This document shows positions 33,489-43,417 of a stretch of DNA of 64,000 nt, in pieces. The stretch is from Bicyclus anynana (taxonomy: Eukaryota > Arthropoda > Insecta > Lepidoptera > Nymphalidae): contig NC_069102.1 of the NCBI RefSeq assembly GCF_947172395.1, positions 4,742,442-4,806,441 on the forward strand. Reading direction: 5' to 3'. How positions within the stretch are numbered: the first letter of the stretch is position 1; the number at the start of each line of letters is the position of its first letter. A program made the translations under genes and the position numbers. The notes below the pieces were generated by a model. It worked only from the letters and a program-made list of their open reading frames with translations. It had not been told where the DNA came from and ran no database searches.

Positions 33489-33561
33489 CCTACACACAAC
33501 GTTCACAAGTGCGTGACTTCACCTTGAGTGAAATCACGCACTTGTGAACGTTGTGTGTAGG
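33489..33561. repeat. perfect 28-bp hairpin, extended by 5 bp
   Basis: 33489-33516 (CCTACACACAACGTTCACAA...) pairs exactly with 33534-33561. Inside, after one mismatch, TTCAC pairs with GTGAA around cttga. It lies 280 bp upstream of the semaphorin exon. Confidence 0.95.
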
Positions 33562-33840
33562 TTGTAACTCTGCCATTCTAGGGTCTTATTTTTGTTACAG
33601 TTTGACTTGTTAATTAAGTTGTCCTGACAAATGTTGTGAATCCATAACCTTTGTTTGACATTAGTTTTCTTATTGTTGTATCACCTCTAGAGTCTGCTAA
33701 AACTACATAGCACTATATCCTAGTTATACATTGAAGCTCCGCTTCTTTTGGGCGACCTAAAATGGACAGTTTTTTCGGACGTCCCTATATAAACGTTTTT
33801 TTTATAGTGATTACAATTAACCGTATTATGCTTGTTACAG

Positions 33841-33937
33841 GAGTCGATGACACACACAAGTTCCTGGGCAACGAGACACACACAGACTACTTCAGGTTAC
33901 TGCTGAGAGACGGCAACTACTTACTTGTTGGCGGCAG
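33841..33937 (+). CDS. semaphorin (class-1-like) internal exon, start of Sema domain
   Basis: This is the only well-supported host exon. Semaphorins are axon-guidance ligands or receptors, and class 1 is transmembrane in insects. The exon is preceded by a T-rich tract and TTGTTACAG (AG at 33839-33840) and followed by G|GTAAAG. Its 97 bases read, after two leading bases, VDDTHKFLGNETHTDYFRLL then LRDGNYLLVGG with two bases left over, open throughout. The motifs FxGN, an HxDxF-like stretch, and LLVGG(R) match the first strand of the Sema beta-propeller (compare F.GN...H.D.F.LL...LLVGARN). The N-glycosylation sequon NET is usual here. No upstream signal-peptide exon or downstream exon was found, so flanking introns must be long. 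Sema-1a versus Sema-1b cannot be decided from one exon. Confidence 0.82.
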
Positions 33938-35846
33938 GTAAAGAAATTTAAATTTTAACTTTTTTTTTAATTTCCCGTACCTTATAAACTGTCGCCAATA
34001 ATCACTTAATCCCATACGAGCAAGTTATTGCGTCAAAATTCGACTTCGACAAAATGACTGAAATGACGATTCTTGCTTTATTATTTATATTTGTAATAGT
34101 AATATTGATAAGACAGAATAGGTATTTATGCCTTCTAAGATTTCTCATAGAAAATAAAAAAGTTACATATATTTACGCCGTCGAAGTCGCAGGCGTCCAT
34201 TAGTCTTGACATAAACTTTCGTTTCCCACCACTTAGATCGTTTTCGTTTTTTATACTCTTTTTTTTAGTTCAAAAGGTGAATTACACGGACAACCACAAA
34301 AATCATAGAGATTTGGTGTCCATCTGCAACTTAAAAATAACTTTAGCTATAATAATATTTTCTATAGGGTTAAAATAATTTTGATACATTTTTACACTAA
34401 ATTAAATTAGGCAAATACTTAATATTTTATGTTAAATTTATAGGTTATATGAATAACCTATGAATTTAACCTATTTAACCTATTTAACATAAAATAATAC
34501 CCTTAGAACCTTTTGCGACAAAGTCGCGAACGTCCACTAGTGAAGCAATAATTGGCAATAAGTTGTGATTGATACGGACTTATAGGTTTTCCATTAAAAG
34601 TTTCGACTCTCTAAGCCTCTTTCGACGATAATGACATCGGAAAATGTGAAAACATGTTTACTTGTTAAGCGCAAAAAGACGACAACCATTATCAATTTCG
34701 TCGTAGATAAATCATATCCATGAAAATGGAGGATCGTGTAATAAATAGCAGTAAATATTTATTCAAAACACAATTGCGAACAGAAAAAAAGTACAACAAT
34801 TTGATTCCAAGAATGAAGAAAAGGAAATGAAATATATTTTTATTATGGATTATTTTTATTAGCTTGCGTTAACCAGACTTACCTCTTTAGGAAGGTTGAA
34901 AGTTTCTTAGCCTATGCTCCTACCATAAATAAATAAATATACTTAAACAATACACAGTTCAACTTTGCCCCAAAGTAAGCGTGTAGGCCTGTGTTATGAG
35001 TACTAAGATAGCTGATTTTATACTAGCGGACCCGGTCATTCGCTTCGCTTTGACTTTTGTGCACTTCTTCCCTATCCCTGCCTTACCCCTATTTTATATA
35101 ATATAAAATATCATTTTCGCAATTGCCAGTCAGTGCCTAAGTTTCGCTATCTAGCGATGCGGTGCGATGAGCGCTGTATTTAGGTAGCCCTAAAAACATT
35201 GTTAAAAAATTTTTTTCAAGATAATTTTAAAGGTCTCTAGCGAAGGTTTAACAACTGGCAACTGGAGACATGATATACGGTCCTCATGATATCCCGAAGA
35301 AAATGTAAAAATAATGGACCATATTATAGGATATTCCCATAAAACCTTCCAGAGTCACCACAGTCCAAATTCCATAATTAGCTAACGTACCTAACCTATG
35401 GCAGGAGAAATATTCTAACTTTATTTCTTCCTAAAATGAGGTAAGTCTCTCTATCGCAGGCTCTCTTTCTATTATAGAGAATAAAATAAGAGAGTATCTA
35501 AAACAATTTACTCTTTTAACACATTATTCCGATATTGAAAAAAAAAAAATCTCATTCGATTCTCTTTTTATTTCCTTTTCCCGTCATTCATTTATAAGAA
35601 TTTTCAACAAACTCTCGGCGTGGATTCAATTAAAAGAGTTTTTTTTTTGCTTTCTTTGCGTTCCGATATTTATTGTTCGTTAACGTTTTTTTTTATTTTC
35701 GAAAGCTTTCGATGAAATATTATGGGTTTGTTTCTTAGCATTATTTTTTTCTACAATGGCGTATCTATAGTAAAAAGTATATGCGAAAGGGTTGCTAAAT
35801 AAGCATCTTTTTCGAATGTTATTTAAACGGGTACATACCACGATAA
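33938..35846. other. intron of the semaphorin gene with Helitron tips and a hairpin
   Basis: HEL-2-type 3' tips end near 34203 ('gtcgcaggcgtccattag|t') and 34540 ('gcgaacgtccactag|t'), and one in reverse begins near 35023 ('actagcggacccgg'). An imperfect hairpin at about 34421-34495 ('tgttaaatttataggttat' against 'ataacctatgaatttaac') is followed by repeated 'ctatttaac'. A diverged unit of the 120-bp array lies at 35340-35425. No exon seen. Confidence 0.5.
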
Positions 35847-36335
35847 AAAGACGAGATTTTTAATGTCGATATTTCGACCCAGTTGCATGGATCGTTGTCA
35901 CGACGGGACTGAAGTTGCGAGATGAGAAGTGAAGTCAGCTTTTATTGGCAGAATCGATCTACCCTCTTTCTCGTTCTTTTTCTTTTTTCAACAACCTCGC
36001 GTTTTCGGCTGTTTAGGCAAACCACACTCACGACATCGCTTTTGTTATTATGCGTATCGCGGCGCACTCTTGGTTTGCACAATTCTACCACCGAGTTCCA
36101 CTCGCTGGCTAGTTTGAAACCATCTTCCCGATTGAAATTATTGTATTTTCGAATTTCAATGGCTTCTCGAACTACTCGGGGTATATAATGGCGGTCCGTG
36201 AAAATAATGCGTGGATTATGGATCTCAATCCAATGTAAAATAGTTTAGTTCCCGGTTGTAAAATGTGATCAGCTATCGCAGACTTTTGCGGGTCGTTGTT
36301 TTTTATTGCTCGTATATGACTACGGGAACTAAACA
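35847..36335 (-). pseudogene. Penelope-like retroelement C-terminus (GIY-YIG region)
   Basis: The minus strand encodes RAIKNNDPQKSAIADHILQP, then after a 7-bp insertion (frameshift) IEIHNPRII, DRHYIPRVVREAIEI and NNFNREDGFKLASEWNSVV, ending in a basic tail and stop. The K-SA-A-H block followed by REAIEI and NFNREDG is typical of the endonuclease end of Penelope-like elements. After the stop comes 'gtgacaacgatcca', a stem-loop and GAAA (see 35865-35905). Upstream coding sequence is missing. It lies antisense in the presumed semaphorin intron. Confidence 0.75.
35865..35905 (-). other. hammerhead-like core in Penelope 3'UTR
   Basis: On the minus strand: GTGACAAC, stem GATCCA/TGGGTC (loop TGCAAC), then GAAA. 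This has the outline of the hammerhead helix-II core (CTGANGA...GAAA), but the CTGANGA side is imperfect. Hammerheads are known in Penelope-like elements. Confidence 0.3.
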
Positions 36336-36370
36336 TTGGATTGAGATCCATAATCCACGCATTATTTCAC
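36198..36370. repeat. inverted partial copy of the Penelope coding end
   Basis: 36198-36254 is inverted at 36322-36370 ('cattggattgagatccat', 'aatccacgcattatttcac'). The right arm lacks the 7-bp insertion that breaks the frame of the left arm. Confidence 0.9.
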
Positions 36371-36530
36371 TGTAATGAAGAACCACGAAATAAGTTTAAA
36401 ATCATTATCTTTTTCGAAGTTCAAAATAAGATGAGCTACTGAGAATTCCCAGGATATATCTCAATCTTAACTTTATACTGGGTCAGTGTAGTATTTGATA
36501 TTTTCTAAATTAGTTTTTATTTTTCCTGAT

Positions 36531-36830
36531 TGTGTAAGTGCCGTAGGCTCCTTATGGGACCTCAGCGGCGTCAAGGGGGGTTTGGGCGAGCGCAGAAGCA
36601 TCGCCTGATGGAGCCCGAAGGCAGAAGCAAGGTAGATGGGCGGAACGACTTTCTAAGGGCTTCTCTTCTAAGACTCGGACCTCAGCTTAGAGGGCCGTTC
36701 GAGAAGGATGTTTTGGCCTGAGTGTATCAGTCCGGGCACCCCCGAGATCGTGAGTTAAAAAGCCCACGTCTGGGTGACGTCAGATATCGGGACCTTGTCT
36801 TCGCCGGCAAAGACGCAAACTAAATTAATT
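36531..36830. repeat. GC-rich repeat-like block, perhaps LINE UTR
   Basis: 'ggacctcagcggcgtcaagg', 'gcgcagaagcatcgcctgat' and 'tgggtgacgtcagatatcgg' are well ordered and GC-rich in AT-rich surroundings. There is no open frame. It resembles a LINE untranslated region by look only. Confidence 0.35.
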
Positions 36831-36845
36831 TAGGCTTTTGATAGA

Positions 36846-37010
36846 CATCCGTGGCTAGTTACCACCCTACCGGCTAAGACGTACCGACAAGCAATTTTGG
36901 GTTCCGCAATCAGGTATGATCGCAATCAAGATCAAGAATCATTGAGTAATAAAAGGCAATTTGGTAGCCCGACTCAGGATTCGAACCTAAATCGATTCAA
37001 AGCCGCAAAA
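36846..37010. repeat. SINE-A core fragment followed by a reversed tRNA-like head
   Basis: 'ccgtggctagttaccaccct' is SINE-A (+). Then 'cgactcaggattcgaacct' (about 36970) reads as a B box on the minus strand. Confidence 0.6.
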
Positions 37011-37318
37011 GCTAACTTGCTTGATGAACGAGGCATAAAACATAGTAACTTATATTTATATACATTTATTTGTTTTTCAACTCCACTTGAGTTCGTAGCA
37101 AAGTTGGGGTACTTTTAACCACAGTGACTGAAGTAGGAAGAACCTCTTGTATCTACCGCAACCGCGGAGCTAACTTGAATGCACAATTTCTCTCTTTCAT
37201 ACGCCTGCACAGTCCGATAAGTTTATCTCTTTTGCATTTGTAAAGATTTTTGGCTCGCGTTTGAAAGTGGATAAGTCTCCCCTTTGGTATCGTCGTTTTG
37301 TCGCGATAAAACAATAAC

Positions 37319-37630
37319 TTCCGTGGCGCAGTGGTATGCGCGGTGGATTTACGAAACAGTGGTCCTGGGTTCGATCCCCGGCTGGCCAGATTGAGATTTT
37401 CTTAATTGGTCCAGGTCTGGCTGGTGGGAGGCTTCGGCCGTGGCTAGTTACCACCCTACCGACAAAGACGTGCCGCCAAGCGATTTAGCGTTCCGGTACG
37501 ATGTCGTGTAGAAACCGAAAGGAGTGTGGATTTTCATCCTCCTCTTAACAAGTTATCCTGCTTCCATCTTAGACTGCATCATCACTTACCACCAGGTGAG
37601 GTTGTAGTGTAAATAATAATAATAATAAAA
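37319..37630 (+). repeat. SINE-A, full length
   Basis: Head with A box TGGCGCAGTGG and B box GGTTCGATCCC, then 'ttcttaattggtccaggtct', core and tail, ending in an (AAT)n/A-run. Together with 52866-53179 it is the reference copy. tRNA-derived, transcribed by Pol III from the internal boxes. Confidence 0.95.
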
Positions 37631-37757
37631 AAAAACTTCAGTGTATCGATAATAATTTAGTTTTTAAAAATGTTAAATTACGTTTTTTCACAAATACCTA
37701 CTGCAGGATCTATGGATTTTGTAGGGATAAAAAGCATATTTATTTATTTTATTATAC

Positions 37758-37946
37758 ACTAGTAGACGCCGCGTAGTTTTACCCGCGTGATTTCCGTTCC
37801 CGTAGGAATACGAGGATAAAATATAGCCTATAGCCTTCCTCGATAAATGGGCTATCTAACACTGAAAGAATTTTTCAAATTGGACCAGTAATTCCTGAGG
37901 TTCAATCAAACAAACAAACTCTTCAGCTTTATAATATTAGTATAGA
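37758..37946 (-). mobile_element. HEL-1 Helitron-like element
   Basis: ACTAGTAGACGCCGCG with hairpin, 'gataaaatatagcctatag' and 'aatattagtataGA|T'. Confidence 0.87.
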
Positions 37947-38527
37947 TATATACTCGTATCTACTTCTTATGTTATCGCAGGTTATAATCTATGTTTCCAT
38001 TAAAATTCTTTTAAAAATTTCAGCCCAATCGATTCCGTAGTTAGAGCGTGAAGGAGTTATGTCATAAAGCTTTTCATATTTACGAGTAAAATAGGTAGAC
38101 AACTTTTCCCAAGCAAATTCAAAGGAATAGTAGAAAGTGAAAATTTAAATTATAAATATAAGTTACAATTGGTGCTTTAAGAAAGTATTGCTTATAAGTC
38201 TAGATGTGAAGTGATCTAAAGTCTAAGCTGTGAAATTTTACTTCTTAGAACAAACAAATTTCATTATCAAACAAGTTTTAGCATATTGAAAGTTCATTCT
38301 AGCAAAACTAATTTTAGGTTTGGATTGTCTGAGTTTATTTGTAAGATTTGATGAATTACTAATGTTCATTCTATCTAAGACCAACATTTAATCTGGTTTA
38401 TTATTATATTTAAATTTAAAAAAAAACATTCTATGTATGTATAAATTGCTCGTCATTTTCATTTCATCAAATCCTCATCGTTTAATTTGTTTAAACTAAC
38501 TTTTTAGAAGTCAATACTGAAGTGTAT
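37947..38527. other. no gene; HEL-2 interior piece
   Basis: 37995-38060 ('aaatttcagcccaatcg', 'ttagagcgtgaaggagtt') resembles a Helitron interior. Confidence 0.35.
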
Positions 38528-38707
38528 GTGTGTACTAAATAGATACCTACAATACTAAATACAATAGCTCATTCCTACACTGGTGTGGCAAGCAGACCGC
38601 ACACGACCACCCCGGTCAAGCGCCGGTGATAGACTGTCCCATTGCCCCCACTACCAATGAACATGAGATAGTGTATGTAATATTGTAGGTATCTATTTAG
38701 TATACAC
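38528..38707. mobile_element. 180-bp foldback MITE
   Basis: Left GTGTGTACTAAATAGATACC is inverted at the right end ('ggtatctatttagtatacac'), with arms of about 35 bp. The central part is GC-rich. Confidence 0.8.
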
Positions 38708-39136
38708 AAACACTACAAATACCTTATAAGAGGACGGCCCTTTTTGCTCAGCTAAATAAAATAGATATATAATGAAGCAACACACAGACTGAAGATTACG
38801 TTCATACACAAGATAATACTTAAGTACAGTATTATACATGGATATAAGAAGGGCTTTTTAAATAGCAAAAAGGGGGATGTAAGAGGCAGTGCCTGTGAAA
38901 TGGTTGGAAGGGTGCTTGAAACATAAACCAATCCATTGTTACTGTCACCTTGAACTTGTACTAGCTTAGAGCAATGTTTTATCTTCAGACGCCACCTGAC
39001 TCCGTCTGTAAGATACCTATTCACTCCTTGAAAGAAATCATATTGTAGGTGACTAACAAGACATGTATATGTTCAATATAATATAGTTTGGTTCTTATAT
39101 GAACCACAATGCGGTAAAGGGATAAGTATAGTTTTT
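38708..39136. other. no gene seen
   Basis: The 90-codon minus frame at 38752-39024 shows no recognised domain. Confidence 0.4.
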
Positions 39137-39151
39137 AATGTTTATTTTACA

Positions 39152-39442
39152 ATTATACAATGACTTATTTATTTTGCTATCATCCGCGAAAAGCCGACGA
39201 ACCCATGCGACAACGTCACCCAGGTTCGACAAAATACTCTCTACGTACGTTTCACCCCGAAACCGGAGCATCCTCAGGTGATGTTGACTCTACAACGTGC
39301 AATTGCAAAGTTGCCGTGCTGTTTTGCCGGACCTGGGTGACGTTGTCGCATGGGTTCGTTGGCTTTTCGCGGATGATAGCAAAATAAATAAGTCATTGTA
39401 TAATCATGATGAACTTCCGCAAAATAACGCCTGCTTCTATTC
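39152..39442. mobile_element. large foldback element, 17-bp flanking repeats
   Basis: Arms 39152-39226 and 39330-39404 are about 75 bp, nearly perfect inverted repeats ('ctatcatccgcgaaaagcc', 'gcgacaacgtcacccaggt'), with a loop of about 100 nt. The 17-mer AATGTTTATTTTACAAT occurs at 39137-39153 and 39443-39459. The loop holds a Penelope-like hammerhead-type core on the minus strand (39245-39280). Confidence 0.85.
39245..39280 (-). other. hammerhead-like core
   Basis: The minus strand reads CTGAGGA, TG, stem CTCC/GGGG (loop GGTTTC), T, then GAAAC. The CTGANGA and GAAA boxes match the hammerhead consensus. The base pair next to them is not canonical. Confidence 0.35.
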
Positions 39443-39711
39443 AATGTTTATTTTACAATGAACTGGTCTAGTAGAAGAGTTACTAAAATTTTAACAAATA
39501 TATTATGATTAAAAATACTCGTAAAGTTCTAAATAAAATGAACTCTCTGTGACTCTATAAGGCTGCTTACACGTCTACGCTTGTCTACGCTTTAACAACC
39601 TATTAAAAAAAAACATCAAATCAACAGAGTAATGTCATCTACCTACTATGTATAAGATATTTACAAAATTTTATCAGTAGACACCGGATGATATTTGTTA
39701 CTTAAAATATG

Positions 39712-39928
39712 TGGTTGTGGTTGGAGGCTTCGACCGTGGCTAGTTACCGCCCTACAAAGACTTACCGCCAAGCAATTTAACGGTACGATATCGTGCAGAA
39801 ACCGAAAAGGGTATAGATTTTCATCCTCCTCCTAACAAGTTAGCCCGCTTCCATGTTATATTGCATCATAACTTACCATCAGGTGAGATTGTAGTCAAGG
39901 TCTAACATGTAAAGAATTAAAAAAAAAT
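39712..39928 (+). repeat. SINE-A, head missing
   Basis: 'ggaggcttcgaccgtggc' to 'gaattaaaaaaaaa'. Its A-run abuts an end of the 30359 TIR family (39929-39964). Confidence 0.88.
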
Positions 39929-39964
39929 GTCAACTAAAATACGTCATAGTTAGTGAATTACGGC
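39929..39964. mobile_element. single end of the 30359-30625 TIR family
   Basis: 'gtcaactaaaatacgtcata' then 'gttagtgaattacggcc'. Confidence 0.65.
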
Positions 39965-40544
39965 CAGTTACGTCACAATGCAAAAGTGACGGTCTTAATC
40001 ACGGAAAAATAAAGTCTTCTTTACTACTTACTACTTTTACTGTTAGCTTTACATGAAGAAACTGGCTGGTAGCCTGCAAGACCCTTTCACTACTTACACA
40101 TAATGCTAACAGATATACGAGTAAATTGGTATATACGTTTGTACTATGCCTTATTCCCAGCAGTAAATTCGGTAGATCGCAATTCCGCCCGCGTCCCGAG
40201 CCGTGTAATGTTATTCCGCTGTGGGTGCGAGTCTTTTGTGCTTTTAACTAAATTAACGTTTCGACCGCCCCTACCCCATCCCCCTCCCCCAGTGATAATA
40301 TCTGTGTGTCATTAGTTGCGTACAAAGCTTTATGAATTGATATCAAAAATGTATTTTTTGCCGTTAGCAAATGTTAATTAATACTTTTCAGTTTGTTAAA
40401 AGTATCTGCCTTTGTGAAATGTATTTTACAAATGGAACAGTGTGCCCAAGGTTTTAGAGTTACAGGTGTTTTTTTATAAAATACATAATTATTAGCTTTC
40501 TTCTATGACTAAAAAACAAAATTATGCTTACACTAAGAACTATT
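39965..40544. other. no gene seen
   Basis: A C-rich patch lies at 40265-40295. The rest is AT-rich. Confidence 0.4.
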
Positions 40545-41035
40545 TATTTATTTATTATTGATACACTAAAAATGGCATCAAGAAACATCAATAATATTAT
40601 AGGTAAACTTATAGTCCTAGTGCTAAGCAAGCCATGTATTACAGGTATATACAGCATTAGGTTAAATTAAGTTAAATATTAAACTAAACTTGAAACTATA
40701 AATATTACATATTCATCAAGTGTCCTATAGATTATTGTTAAATAATTACAATTAAAAAATAATAATAAATTATAACAAATTAATAAAACAAAAAAAGAAA
40801 CAAATTAAAAAAATTGAATAAAGCAAATGTATTTCGGAGAAGTACCTACGCCACATTTATTTATTCATCATCCAGACTTAAGTGCGTCTGATAACGAATA
40901 TGCCTCCTAAAAATTTTCCTACCAAAACTGGGAATCCTGGAAACTGAAAAAGCGTCAGCAATGCAAGGATTATTTATTAAATCATCAACTTCCTGCCAGT
41001 GGTTGCTAAGTAACGATATTTTGCTTAAGGGATTT
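40545..41035 (-). pseudogene. retroelement C-terminal ORF remnant with 3' tail
   Basis: The minus strand from about 41035 reads open for 57 codons to TAA at 40861: NPLSKISLLSNHWQEVDDLI then NNPCIADAFSVSRIPSFGRK and RRHIRYQTHLSLDDE. The 3' region ends with 'tagtgtatcaataataaata' type (AATAAATAAATA) tail near 40545, as in many insect LINEs. The clade is not certain. Confidence 0.5.
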
Positions 41036-41296
41036 CAATGATGCGCGTCCACTTGTATCAGTCTAAATAATTTAACAATGTGTGTCAGTTGTTCTGACCT
41101 TCTTTAGTTTACACACACAAACGTGCTTGTCCTGTCATCTCACAAGTACACCCAAAAAAAATCCCTCATGTATGTTAAACAAGTTAAAATTAAAAAAGGT
41201 TAAAGTTAAAGTTAAAGGTTTTGTTTATTTTTAATTTTTTTAGATGATTAAATTTCTATATATGTAATTTTAATAATTCTTCGGTATCATCATTCG
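41036..41296. other. no gene seen
   Basis: It has a TTAAAG-type stutter ('aaggttaaagttaaagtt') at about 41195-41218. Confidence 0.4.
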
Positions 41297-41560
41297 TTAA
41301 GTTATTAAGCTTGATAATTTGAGTTTTAACTCTGATAATTGTAAGTCATAGATATTAATAATTTTGTTTATTTTATTATAAAGATAGATTGAATGGCTTT
41401 TATATTGTCTGCTAGCGAAAGTAGTACTACATGAAATGGAGTTTATCACAGCATGGTTACGTCTCCTATTTTTATGCGTGTTGTCGTATTTATTTGTGCG
41501 ATGAACTCTTGCAATTGATAGTAAAATGTATAGTTGTCTTATTGTAAGGATTTTTGTAGA
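41297..41560 (-). pseudogene. Jockey/CR1-type LINE ORF2 C-terminus remnant
   Basis: An open minus frame encodes STKILTIRQLYILLSIARVH, RTNKYDNTHKNRRRNHA and SIYLYNKINKIINIYDLQ, then KLKLSSLIT and a stop. The order KILTI.QLYI...H..TR...YNK.. is that of the thumb/C-terminal part of Jockey- and CR1-type reverse transcriptases. Upstream domains are absent. Confidence 0.6.
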
Positions 41561-41584
41561 TTTGTGTAAATTATGTGTTGAATG

Positions 41585-41805
41585 TGCTTTACATCAGTTT
41601 GAAGCTAATACCGATACACTGGACCGATATCAACCAAACATAGCCAAGAACCACAGCAAATAGCTTTCAATTTAAAAAAAACCGCATCAAAATCGGTCCA
41701 TCCGTTTGAGTGCTACGATGCCACAGACACACACGCACACACGCACAGAAAGACATCGACGTGAAACTTGTAACACCCCTCTTTTTACATCGGGGTTTAA
41801 AAATA
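41585..41805 (+). repeat. unclassified interspersed repeat
   Basis: 'ccgcatcaaaatcggtccat', 'acacacgcacacacgcac' and 'cccctctttttacatcgggg' look like a common insect repeat end. There is a single copy here. Confidence 0.45.
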
Positions 41806-42044
41806 GAAAGTATTCCCAAAAAGTTCTCAAATTCTGCGGCAGAAATTTTTATCTGAAGAATTTGAATTAGTAGCAGCGCTCATCATGTTTGTACGAAACT
41901 TTCGATTTAGCCGCCCTTCATAACGTTACCAACTTTGTAACTTTTATTAATTAATTATTTTACACACAAAATCCGCTCCACATATAATTATACCTAAGTA
42001 GGTGAGCCTCATGAGATAAAGGGATTATTTTGTACATCATTTAA
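41806..42044. other. no gene seen
   Basis: No recognised structure. Confidence 0.35.
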
Positions 42045-42316
42045 ACCCATATTTGGCTCAATGCTGAGGTCGAGACTCCTCATAGAATGAGAGGGGTTAG
42101 GCCAGTAGTCCACCACGCTAGCCTAATGCGGATTGGCAGACTTCACACACGCAGAGAGTTAAGAAATTCTCTGGAAAGAAGTTCTCTGGTATTCATGTTT
42201 CCTTACGATGTTTTTCCTTCTCCGTTTGAGAAACGTGATACCTATTTAATTTCTTTAAATACTCACAACTAAAACGTTGGAGGAATCGGAGGCAGAGGTC
42301 ATAATCACTGGGCCAT
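42045..42316 (-). repeat. SINE-B with internal deletion
   Basis: From 'acccatatttggctcaatgc' to 'cataatcactgggccatg'. A short stutter 'ttctctgg' lies at 42168-42190. The B box region is deleted. Confidence 0.88.
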
Positions 42317-42518
42317 GTCATTATTTTGTACATTTGAAGGTTATTCTATATTTGTTCCATTGCTACGTGAATCATTAATTAAGAGCAACTAAAAAGTTTT
42401 GTAATTAAAGACGGCTGTATATAACTTGAAACTTCTAACCGATATTTATTAATTTTTCAACATTGAAAGCGTAACATTACGTAACTTTTCTTCTTTTAAA
42501 GAAATTAAAAAAAAAACA

Positions 42519-42740
42519 TCACACTAATATTATAAAGGCGAAAGTTTGTGTGTAAGTGTGTAAATGTGTAAGTATGTTTGTTCCTCTTTTACGCTGCAGC
42601 TACTGAGGCGATAAGGCTGAAATTTGGATTGTAAATAGATTTTCGTCGTCGTCATCAACCCATATTCGGCTCACTGCTGAGCTCGAGTCTCCTCTCAGAA
42701 TGAGAGGGGAGAAATAGATTTTACTGTTATGTTATATAAC
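42519..42740 (+). mobile_element. HEL-2-type Helitron 5' end, interrupted by SINE-B
   Basis: A|TCACACTAATATTATAAAGG, 'cgaaagtttgtgtg' and 'tgaaatttggattgtaaata', then an insertion at 42645-42710. The sequence resumes 'aaatagattttactg'. Confidence 0.75.
42645..42710 (-). repeat. SINE-B, 5' truncated, with target duplication
   Basis: The tail complement 'cgtcgtcgtcatcaaccc' to 'cctctcagaatgagaggg' is flanked on both sides by AAATAGATTTT, an 11-bp duplication of Helitron sequence. Confidence 0.85.
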
Positions 42741-43417
42741 ATAATACTACGACAAACACGTTAAAATGAAATGTCAATGAAAAGTGGAAAAACGGAAAAA
42801 TAAATTTCTTTTCGCGAGCTTGCGTGCGCTAATCGATTAAAATTACGTCAGAAAAGTCTGCTATAATATTAATACCTGAAATTAAAATTTTGTTACTTTT
42901 TTTTCCTGAAAATACGCAGACGGAAATTTTCGGAAAGTTCCATTATCTAATGTAGAAAAAATATAAATCTACAATCAGAAATCTAAAAGATAGACAAACC
43001 AAATAGTGCCAAAGGGGTAAAGTTCATGCAAGCGAATCAAACAACATACAAGGAACGTGTTCGTACATCGTAATGTATGAAATAAAAAAAAATCTAAAAC
43101 AAGAAATAAAAAAAAAGAGACAGCGTTAATTTAAGTACGCCGCAGCGTTGGGGTGAGCAAATGAGCAGAAATCAGAACTCCGCCCATGGGAGCCCTCGTC
43201 TAGCCACGCTCTTGATGGATGTGATGATTACCTTCATTCCTTTTTGCCACGGACTCTGGAGCCTTCGTAGATTCAAGATCGATTGATGATATTCGCTTTT
43301 GTGTATATGTGTATTTACAGAATTGTTTGCTTCATTGGAGAGAATAAAAGAAATTCTTATGCCCATTAATGTGATTTAATATAGGGGTATATATTAAGGA
43401 ACTTAAGCTAACTTATC
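42741..43417. other. no gene seen
   Basis: AT-rich. The 64-codon minus frame at 43172-43366 is unrecognised. Confidence 0.4.

Noticed and set aside
21..33937. Joining the 21-88 candidate exon to the semaphorin exon
   Set aside because: Splice phases do not match: two leftover bases meet an exon that needs one. The distance is over 33 kb with no link.
35922..36188. Plus-strand ORF of 88 codons
   Set aside because: It is antisense to the Penelope-like frame, which makes recognisable protein sense on the minus strand.
37319..37395. tRNA gene
   Set aside because: The A and B boxes belong to the head of SINE-A, which continues into the SINE body and recurs many times. The same applies to SINE-B heads and the head at 46041.
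37197..37454. Minus-strand ORF over SINE-A, and similar frames at 46174-46381, 53041-53229 and 5682-5864
   Set aside because: These are frames within SINE-A copies and recur with the repeat.
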